Positions 34,025-44,140 of a stretch of DNA of 44,140 bases are shown here, piece by piece. Numbering within the stretch: the stretch's first letter is position 1; the number at the start of each line of letters is the position of its first letter. A model generated the notes under the pieces. That model worked only from the letters and a program-made list of their open reading frames with translations. It made no database searches and was not told the origin of the DNA. Source of the DNA: Chloroflexota bacterium (GTDB taxonomy: Bacteria; Chloroflexota; Dormibacteria; Dormibacterales; Dormibacteraceae); NCBI GenBank assembly GCA_005880945.1, contig VBIU01000059.1, positions 1 to 44,140 of the forward strand. Direction: 5' to 3'. The position numbers were made by a program, and so were the translations under genes.

Positions 34025-34359
34025 GGGCAGGCGGAATGCTGCGGGAGACGGTGGTCGCCTCAGCGATCCTCGCTGCGGCGGTCGCGGCGGTAGCCGGGCT
34101 TTCGGGTCATTTCGCCATCGGACTGGGAATCGCCGCGGGTCTGGTTCTCGGATCCGCCAACGGCTATGCGATCGCCGGCCTGATGGGCCAGTCGGCCCCC
34201 TTCATGGCAGGGAGCATCGCGCGCCTGTCGGTCTTCACCGCGTTGCTGCTGTTCATCGCATTCGTGTTGGGTACCTCCGCGTGGCCGGTTGCGCTTGGGG
34301 TTGGACTGGCGCAGCTCGTCCTGGTCGCGGCCGGGATCCGGCAGGGCTTGCGAGCGTGA
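34021..34359 (+). CDS. ATP synthase protein I-like membrane protein
   Basis: This 112-residue protein has four predicted transmembrane helices and small residues throughout (GIAAGLVLGSANGYAIAGLM). The size, helix count and position directly before atpB fit AtpI-like assembly factors, but sequence motifs are weak. GTG 34021 and its stop both overlap neighbours by 4 bp (GTGA each), so translation is coupled to AtpZ and subunit a. Confidence 0.65.
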   Translation: MRAGGMLRETVVASAILAAAVAAVAGLSGHFAIGLGIAAGLVLGSANGYAIAGLMGQSAPFMAGSIARLSVFTALLLFIAFVLGTSAWPVALGVGLAQLVLVAAGIRQGLRA

Positions 34360-35138
34360 TCTACGCCGAGGCGTCGCCGGGGACGCACCCGACAATCGAC
34401 CTCGGATGCGGAGTTCTGTGCACCCTCAACTACGACAGCGTCATCTCGTCAGCGCTCGCCGTGATCGCCACTGTGCTCATCGCCTTCTGGGTGCGTTCGA
34501 AGCTTCGGGACGGCCAGCCTGGAAAGGTTCAGGCGATCTTCGAATGGGGCTACGACCAGCTGCGGGGCCTCATCAAAAGCAATGTCTCGGAGGACGCGCT
34601 GTTCATCATTCCGCTGGCGCTCACCCTCTTCCTCTACATACTGATCGCCAACTGGATCGAGATCTTCCCGCTCGCGATCTTCCCGATCCTGCACGGCGCC
34701 AACGCCGACCTGAACCAGACGCTGGCGATGGGCTTGATAGTGATCCTCGTCGTGCAGTGGTACAGCATCCGCGTGCTCGGGATTGGCGGCTACCTGAAGC
34801 GCTTCACCAAGCCCTTCGAGCTTCCCGTTCCCGCTCGCATCGTCTTCATCCCGCTGAACATTCTCGAGGAGGCGGTGAAGCCGCTGACCCTCGCTCTCCG
34901 GCTCTTCGGCAACATCTTCGCCGGCGCGGTGATGATCGGCCTCATCGCGAGCTTCGCGAGCCTCCAGCTCCCAGTCGTCGGCACGGTCGGCGGAACTGTG
35001 CTCGGTTCTGTGCTGCTCATCGTCTGGAAGGCCTTCGACGTGATATTCATCGGTTTCATCCAGGCGTTCATCTTCATGCTGCTCACCGTCATTTATTTCG
35101 GCGCGGCCCGTGAGGGTCTCGAACACGAACACCACTAG
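34356..35138 (+). CDS. atpB: F1Fo ATP synthase subunit a
   Basis: This 260-residue membrane subunit forms the proton half-channels against the c-ring. The essential Arg is Arg182 in LTLALRLFGNIFAG; the next helix holds IGFIQAFIFMLLTVIYFGAA. GTG 34356 gives MIYAEASPG and overlaps the previous gene by 4 bp. The N-terminal segment has two Cys (GCGVLC) outside the membrane core. Followed by AGGAGG and subunit c. Confidence 0.96.
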   Translation: MIYAEASPGTHPTIDLGCGVLCTLNYDSVISSALAVIATVLIAFWVRSKLRDGQPGKVQAIFEWGYDQLRGLIKSNVSEDALFIIPLALTLFLYILIANWIEIFPLAIFPILHGANADLNQTLAMGLIVILVVQWYSIRVLGIGGYLKRFTKPFELPVPARIVFIPLNILEEAVKPLTLALRLFGNIFAGAVMIGLIASFASLQLPVVGTVGGTVLGSVLLIVWKAFDVIFIGFIQAFIFMLLTVIYFGAAREGLEHEHH

Positions 35139-35147
35139 GAGGGATTC

Positions 35148-35393
35148 ATGACAGACCACGGAATCGAGCTCGCAGGGGCGCTGGTCGCCTTCGGACTCGC
35201 CATCGGATTGGGCGCCATCGGCGCGGCATTCGGTGACGGCCTGGCGGGGAATGCCTTTATCAGCGGCATCGCTCGCCAGCCGGAAGCCCAGGGCAGGATG
35301 ATCCCCTGGCTGTTCACGATCGTCGGCCTCGTCGAGGCCATGTACTTCATCAACCTCGCATTCGGGTTCGTGTTCCTGTCGCGGGTCGGTTAG
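35148..35393 (+). CDS. atpE: F1Fo ATP synthase subunit c
   Basis: This 81-residue hairpin has the polar loop ARQPEAQGR and the ion-binding Glu63 in [13 protein letters not shown]. The sequence is strikingly close to Mycobacterium Atp[23 protein letters not shown], with Asp30 (mycobacterial Asp28), Glu63 (Glu61), Tyr66 (Tyr64) and Ile68 (Ile66). The residue equivalent to Ala63 is Met65. No Na+-type Gln/Ser set is seen, so protons are the likely ion. AGGAGG lies 5-6 nt before the ATG, the strongest ribosome-binding site in the operon, in line with the high copy number of c. Confidence 0.97.
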   Translation: MTDHGIELAGALVAFGLAIGLGAIGAAFGDGLAGNAFISGIARQPEAQGRMIPWLFTIVGLVEAMYFINLAFGFVFLSRVG

Positions 35394-35416
35394 CCTCGAA
35401 AAGTGGGAGTCAGCTG

Positions 35417-35938
35417 ATGGTGTTTCTCGCGGGCGAGGCCGGGGTCATCGACATCAATGGAACGGTGATCGTCGAGCTGATTGCATTCGTGGCGATGATG
35501 GCGGTGCTGGCGCGTTGGGTCTACCCCGAGATCGTCAGGCTGGCCGAGGCGCGGCAGCGGCTGATTGCCGACCAGCTCAGCGAGGCCGAGAAGTCCCGGG
35601 CCGAGGCCGAGGAGCGCCTCAAGGAAGCCGAGGCAAAGCTGAATGACGCGCGCAAGACGGCGCAAACGATGATCGACGCGGCAACCAAGTCGGGCGAGCA
35701 GCTCCGCCAGGAGCTCAGGCAGAAAGCGGAAGAGGAGGCGAAGCGCCAGACCGAGGCCGCACGCAAGGAAATCGAGGCCGAGCGCGAGCGTGCTATCCAG
35801 TCCGTGCGAGGCGAGGTCGCCGGCCTCGTGGTGGCGGCGACGGAGAAGGTCATCGGCGAGACCCTCGACGCGAGCAAGCACAAGCAGCTGATCGAACGCG
35901 CGATAGCGGAGGTGGCGAGTGGCGACGGCAGCCGGTAA
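35417..35938 (+). CDS. atpF: F1Fo ATP synthase subunit b
   Basis: The 173 residues comprise one N-terminal transmembrane helix (VIVELIAFVAMMAVLARWVYP) followed by a long charged coiled coil (about 40-150, rich in AEAEERLKEAEAKL-type repeats) that forms the peripheral stalk. ATG 35417 has GGGAG 7 nt upstream. The end overlaps atpH by 20 bp. Only one b gene is present, and the delta subunit is separate, unlike the mycobacterial b-delta fusion. Confidence 0.95.
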   Translation: MVFLAGEAGVIDINGTVIVELIAFVAMMAVLARWVYPEIVRLAEARQRLIADQLSEAEKSRAEAEERLKEAEAKLNDARKTAQTMIDAATKSGEQLRQELRQKAEEEAKRQTEAARKEIEAERERAIQSVRGEVAGLVVAATEKVIGETLDASKHKQLIERAIAEVASGDGSR

Positions 35939-36452
35939 AAGGTATGCGCGCGCCGTGTTCGAGCTGGCTCGCGAGGAGGGTCGCATCGAAGAGTGGGGGC
36001 GCCGCCTGACCTCTGTGCGCGACCTGCTCTCCGATACCGGCGTGTCGAGAGTCCTCACCAACCCGACCATCCCGTTAGGCACCCGCATGGACCTCATCGC
36101 GTCCCCGCCGCATCAGCTCGATCCAGAGGGCACCAACCTGGCCCGGCTGCTGATCGAGGCAAACCGCGTGGAAGAGGTTGGCGCGATCGCCGAAGAGTTC
36201 GAAGCGCTCGCCGACGACGCCGCCGGGCGCGTTCGGGCGACGGTGACGACGGCGATCGAGCTCACCGACGAGGAGCGGACGCGTGTCACCCACGAGCTGT
36301 CGGAGAGGCTGGGCAAGGAGGTCCGGATGCAGGTGATCGTCGACAACCGGATCCTCGGGGGTCTCAAGCTCCAGTACGGAGACCGGCTGGTCGACGCCAG
36401 CGTCGCCACCAAGTTGCAGCAGCTGCGCCGCCGTCTGGCGGACGCATCCTAG
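35919..36452 (+). CDS. atpH: F1Fo ATP synthase subunit delta
   Basis: This 177-residue OSCP/delta subunit links the peripheral stalk to the top of F1. The N-terminal helical domain starts AGKRYARAVFELAREEGRIEEW, and the C-terminal signature is LGKEVRMQVIVDNRILGGLKLQYGDRLVDASV. GTG 35919 overlaps atpF by 20 bp. Length and motifs are normal for stand-alone delta. Confidence 0.95.
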   Translation: MATAAGKRYARAVFELAREEGRIEEWGRRLTSVRDLLSDTGVSRVLTNPTIPLGTRMDLIASPPHQLDPEGTNLARLLIEANRVEEVGAIAEEFEALADDAAGRVRATVTTAIELTDEERTRVTHELSERLGKEVRMQVIVDNRILGGLKLQYGDRLVDASVATKLQQLRRRLADAS

Positions 36453-36467
36453 GGAGAGAAACCGAAA

Positions 36468-41237
<4,770 letters not shown>

Positions 41238-41242
41238 CCCTT

Positions 41243-41248
41243 TACGGT
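41243..41248 (+). promoter_or_regulatory. Putative -10 box (TACGGT) for murA
   Basis: TACGGT lies 8 nt before the ATG at 41257 and overlaps a TAGGAG Shine-Dalgarno-like sequence. murA may thus have its own start besides read-through from atpC. Confidence 0.3.
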
Positions 41249-41256
41249 AGGAGCTG

Positions 41257-42576
41257 ATGAAGGCTCCCGCGCCCCGGCGAGACCACGTCCTTCGCATCAC
41301 GGGCGGCGCGCAGCTGGCCGGTGACATCTGCATAAGCGGCTCCAAGAACGCGGCCCTGCCCGAGATGGCCGCCGCGCTCCTCACCAGCGATCCGGTGCGG
41401 CTCAACAACGTGCCGAAGGTGACCGACACCGCGCTGATGGGAGAGATCCTCACCGGGCTCGGCGGCCGGTGCGAGGGCGAGGGCTCCGTGATCCTCAAGA
41501 TGGCGCGCGCGGCCGACAGCCACGTCCCGGACGACCTCGGGCGCCGCATGCGCGCGACCATCGTCCTGCTGGGTGCGCTCCTGGGCCGGTTCGGCAAGGC
41601 ACGGGTGCCGCGGCCGGGCGGGGACGACATCGGCGCTCGACGCTTCGAGCAGCACCTGCGCGGGCTGCGCCAGATGGGCGCTCAAATCGAAGAGACGGAG
41701 ACCGAGATCGTGGCCGAGGTGGATCGCCTGCGCGGGCAGCGAATCGTTTTCGACCTCCCAACGGTGACGGGCACCGAGAACATCCTGCTCGCGGCGGTCC
41801 TCGCCGAGGGCAGGACGGAGATTTTCAACGCCGCGCGCGAGCCCCACGTGCAGGACCTCTGCCGGCTTCTCGGCAAGATGGGCGCGCACATCGAAGGCAT
41901 CGGCACCGAGCGGCTGGTGGTCGACGGCGTGCGCGACCTGGGCGGCGCGGAGCACACGGTCATTCCCGACTACCTCGAGGCCGGCACGTACGCCATCGCG
42001 GTTGCCGCCGCAGGAGGCGAGCTCCGTCTGGACTGCAGCCGGCCGGAGGATCTGAACGTGGTACTGCTCAAGCTGGAGCTGGCGGGAGCGCACGTAGAGG
42101 TCGGCGACGGATGGTTTCGTGTCGGCCGCCGGCCGCGGACCCGCCTCAAGCCGATCGACATGTCGACCTGGACCTTTCCGGGCTTTCCGACGGACCTGCA
42201 GGCGCAGTACATGGCGATGATGACCCAGGCCGACGGCGAGACGGTCATCTCCGAGTACGTGCACGAGAACCGTTTCCAGCACGTGAACCAGCTGGCGAGG
42301 ATGGGAGCCGGAATCACTGTCGAAGGACGGCTTCACGCGGTCGTACACGGTCCCTGCCGGCTGCACGGCACCGAGCTCGCGATCCCTGACATCCGATCCG
42401 GAGCCGCGCTCGTGATCGCGGCCCTCTGCGCTGAGGGCGAGAGCGTGCTCCACAACGCGTGGCACGTCGACCGCGGTTATGAAAACCTACCCGGGAAGCT
42501 CGCCGCGGTCGGCGGCCAGATTGCGAGCGAGACTGTCGACTCGGACGCGGGCCGCCCCGAACGGACCTACGAGTGA
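41257..42576 (+). CDS. murA: UDP-N-acetylglucosamine 1-carboxyvinyltransferase, Cys-to-Asp type
   Basis: This 439-residue enzyme transfers enolpyruvate from PEP to UDP-GlcNAc, the first committed step of peptidoglycan synthesis. It has two inside-out alpha/beta barrel domains, with ISGSKNAALPEMAAALL (Lys/Asn of the active site) at the start. The catalytic loop reads RPGGDDIGARR: the residue equivalent to E. coli Cys115 is Asp123. Mycobacterial MurA also has Asp here, which gives intrinsic fosfomycin resistance. Cys-containing and Asp-containing enzymes are both active. ATG 41257 is supported by TAGGAG. murA next to atpC is an actinobacterial arrangement. Confidence 0.96.
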   Translation: MKAPAPRRDHVLRITGGAQLAGDICISGSKNAALPEMAAALLTSDPVRLNNVPKVTDTALMGEILTGLGGRCEGEGSVILKMARAADSHVPDDLGRRMRATIVLLGALLGRFGKARVPRPGGDDIGARRFEQHLRGLRQMGAQIEETETEIVAEVDRLRGQRIVFDLPTVTGTENILLAAVLAEGRTEIFNAAREPHVQDLCRLLGKMGAHIEGIGTERLVVDGVRDLGGAEHTVIPDYLEAGTYAIAVAAAGGELRLDCSRPEDLNVVLLKLELAGAHVEVGDGWFRVGRRPRTRLKPIDMSTWTFPGFPTDLQAQYMAMMTQADGETVISEYVHENRFQHVNQLARMGAGITVEGRLHAVVHGPCRLHGTELAIPDIRSGAALVIAALCAEGESVLHNAWHVDRGYENLPGKLAAVGGQIASETVDSDAGRPERTYE

Positions 42577-42619
42577 AGACAGAACCTCGATAGTGCTCTC
42601 AAAAACAAATCGTTAGCGC

Positions 42620-43714
42620 TTGAAGGGCCTGCACGTGGCCGTCGACGGGTCCGGCCTCAAGCGGCCGCGGGCCGGCATCGGGATTTACACGAAAGAGATC
42701 CTCCACGCGATGGGCGTCGAGCGGCCCGACTGCCGTTTCACCGTGTATCTGCCGCCAGGTGCGCAGCAGCCCGACCCTGCGCCCGGCGCTGCTTACAGGC
42801 CGCTCCCTGGCGCGCGCTTCATCGGGCGCCACGTGCAGTGGCCTGCGCGCATCCGGCGGCTCAGACCCGACGCATATTTCGGACCGGCGGGCTCGATGCC
42901 GCTTCGCAGCGTCGGCTGCCCGGCGGTCATCACAATCCACGACCTCGCGATCTACTACAACTCTTCCTGGTTCCCCGGCCGGCAGCCGCTCAGCACCCGG
43001 GTCGTGGTCCCGCGCTCCCTGGCCCACGCCGACGTGATCGTCGCTGTCTCGAACAACACGGCGCGGGACATCGAGGACCTGTTCGGAGTTCCGCCATCGC
43101 GGATAGAGGTCGTGCCACATGGCGTTTCGTCGCGGTTCAGGCCGATGGGCGGCGAGGACCTCGCGATCGCGCGCGCGCGTCTCAACCTGCCGGAGCGCTT
43201 CATCCTCTTCGTGGGCACTGTCGAGCCGCGAAAGAACCTGGTCACCCTCCTCGACGCGTGGGCCATGCTGCGCGACCGGCCCGATCTCGTGATCGTCGGC
43301 GCGTGGGGCTGGCTGTACGAGGCGATCCAAGAGCGGATTCGGCGCCTCGGTCCGGGGATCCGCCACATCGAAGGTCTCGACCCCGCCGACCTGCCGGCGG
43401 TCTACAACCTGGCGCGCGTCCTCGCGCACCCTGCGTGGTACGAAGGGTTTGGCTTTCCGCCACTCGAAGCCATGGCCTGCGGCACACCGGTGGTGGTGTC
43501 GGACCGTTCGAGCCTGCCCGAGCTGGTCGCGGACGCCGGTCTGATCGTACCCGCCGACGACCCCGAAGCGTGGCGCAAGGCGCTCGAGATGGTGGTTGGC
43601 GATCCAGACCTGGCCGCGAGCCTCAAAAGGCGCGGCATCCTTCGCGCCGCGCAGTTCAGCTGGTCGCGCTCGGCCGACCTCACGTGGCGGGCGGTCGAGC
43701 GGGCGATCGCCTGA
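42620..43714 (+). CDS. GT4-family glycosyltransferase
   Basis: This 364-residue GT-B enzyme begins with the glycine-rich N-terminal domain (VAVDGSGLKRPRAGIGIYTKEI) and has the nucleotide-sugar-binding domain with FVGTVEPRKNLVTLLDAW and the E-x7-E motif EGFGFPPLEAMACGTPV. It would transfer a hexose, often mannose or galactose, in surface-glycan synthesis. TTG start; no ribosome-binding site or TANNNT box at 6-8 nt. The 43-bp gap before it is AT-rich (CTCAAAAACAAATCG) and may hold a promoter. It converges with another GT4 gene 6 bp downstream. Confidence 0.9.
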   Translation: MKGLHVAVDGSGLKRPRAGIGIYTKEILHAMGVERPDCRFTVYLPPGAQQPDPAPGAAYRPLPGARFIGRHVQWPARIRRLRPDAYFGPAGSMPLRSVGCPAVITIHDLAIYYNSSWFPGRQPLSTRVVVPRSLAHADVIVAVSNNTARDIEDLFGVPPSRIEVVPHGVSSRFRPMGGEDLAIARARLNLPERFILFVGTVEPRKNLVTLLDAWAMLRDRPDLVIVGAWGWLYEAIQERIRRLGPGIRHIEGLDPADLPAVYNLARVLAHPAWYEGFGFPPLEAMACGTPVVVSDRSSLPELVADAGLIVPADDPEAWRKALEMVVGDPDLAASLKRRGILRAAQFSWSRSADLTWRAVERAIA

Positions 43715-43720
43715 GGTCTA

Positions 43721-44140
43721 TCAGGCCAGCGCTTCACGGATCGCCGCGACCACTCCCGCAGTGCATCGGTCCCACGTGAACGTCGCCGCCCGCGTGCGAG
43801 CGGCGGATGCGAGCCTGGTCCGCAGCGCCTCGTCGGTGATGGCGGCCTGAAGCGCTTTCGCGAGGGCGTCTGCGTCGCTCGGATCCTCGACGTAGAGAAT
43901 CGCGTCGCCGCCAACCTCGGGCAGCGAAGATGTGGCGGCCGCGACGACGACCTTGCCGCGTGCCATGGCCTCGAGGACCGGCAGGCCGAATCCCTCGTAC
44001 AGGCTTGGGATGACGACGGCGGCAGCATGCTCGTACAGGAGCTCGAGCGTCGGCTGGTCGACCCTGCCGAGCACGCGGCATCGCTGCGATGCGCGCAGGC
44101 GGGCCGCGATGGCGGCATCGCGTTCGGGACCCGCGACGGC
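43721..44140 (-). CDS. GT4-family glycosyltransferase, C-terminal part (start outside window)
   Basis: The last 139 residues of a second GT-B enzyme, open to the window edge. It carries RVLGRVDQPTLELLYEHAAAVVIPS, the E-x7-E motif EGFGLPVLEAMARGKVV and SSLPEVGGDAILYVEDPSD, all typical of GT4. It is related to but clearly distinct from the convergent GT4 gene. Together they suggest that the region beyond the window is a polysaccharide or glycolipid locus. Confidence 0.9.
   Translation of the reverse strand, partial: AVAGPERDAAIAARLRASQRCRVLGRVDQPTLELLYEHAAAVVIPSLYEGFGLPVLEAMARGKVVVAAATSSLPEVGGDAILYVEDPSDADALAKALQAAITDEALRTRLASAARTRAATFTWDRCTAGVVAAIREALA

Overview
The window is 44 kb of dense, high-GC bacterial chromosome: about 45 protein genes, one tRNA, and no gap longer than about 150 bp. 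Gene order and protein details point to a deep-branching high-GC Terrabacteria lineage, such as a Dormibacterota-type candidate phylum or an early-branching actinobacterium. Four features support this. The block rpmE-DUF1385-prfA-prmC-tsaC-glyA-wecA-atp operon-murA largely follows the actinobacterial order. Subunit c of the ATP synthase closely resembles the mycobacterial one. MurA carries Asp in place of the usual catalytic Cys, as in mycobacteria. There is a DUF3090/SCO1664-family pair. The phylum-level assignment is inference. I see no phage, transposase, CRISPR array or rRNA.

Layout. 1-5.7 kb (+): end of a metallo-beta-lactamase-fold gene, a sulfurtransferase, an InhA-like enoyl-ACP reductase, an RNase H-like protein, a small basic coiled-coil protein, a divergent zinc-ribbon/TM2 protein, then acyl-CoA dehydrogenase + two MaoC-type dehydratases + DUF2269. 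5.7-14.2 kb (-): DUF3090, an SCO1664-like protein, a membrane-anchored fibronectin-III protein, a complete branched-chain amino-acid-type ABC transporter (livG-F-H-M-K) and a duplicated-motif membrane protein. 14.3-17.3 kb (+): dnaK and a GT87-type membrane protein, both with broken reading frames. 17.3-18.7 kb (-): tRNA-Thr(CGT), a SpoIIAA/STAS-like protein and a DinB+TPR protein. 18.7-26.7 kb (+): acetyltransferase, a triad-less HtrA homologue, argS, an MBL-fold hydrolase, pyrG, a GlpX homologue without metal ligands, and a beta-propeller lipoprotein. 26.7-42.6 kb (+): a site-2-type protease, then the translation/cell-wall/ATP-synthase block ending in murA. 42.6-44.1 kb: two convergent GT4 glycosyltransferases, the last one running off the window.

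How the genes work together. The 27.6-42.6 kb block joins ribosome function and translation termination (L31, RF1 and its methylase PrmC), tRNA t6A synthesis, one-carbon supply (GlyA), the lipid-linked sugar initiator (WecA/TagO type), all eight F1Fo subunits plus two accessory membrane proteins, and the first committed step of peptidoglycan synthesis. Most of its genes overlap by 4 bp or are a few bp apart.

Most unusual observations: an approximately 159-residue Pro/Ala/Glu/Lys-rich tail on the ATP synthase alpha subunit; a palindromic repeat inserted in frame in the start of atpD, flanked by an 8-bp direct repeat; two neighbouring pseudoenzymes (HtrA without H/D/S, GlpX without its four metal ligands); and a recurrent TANNNT hexamer 6-8 nt before start codons of genes lacking Shine-Dalgarno sites, which suggests common leaderless transcription.
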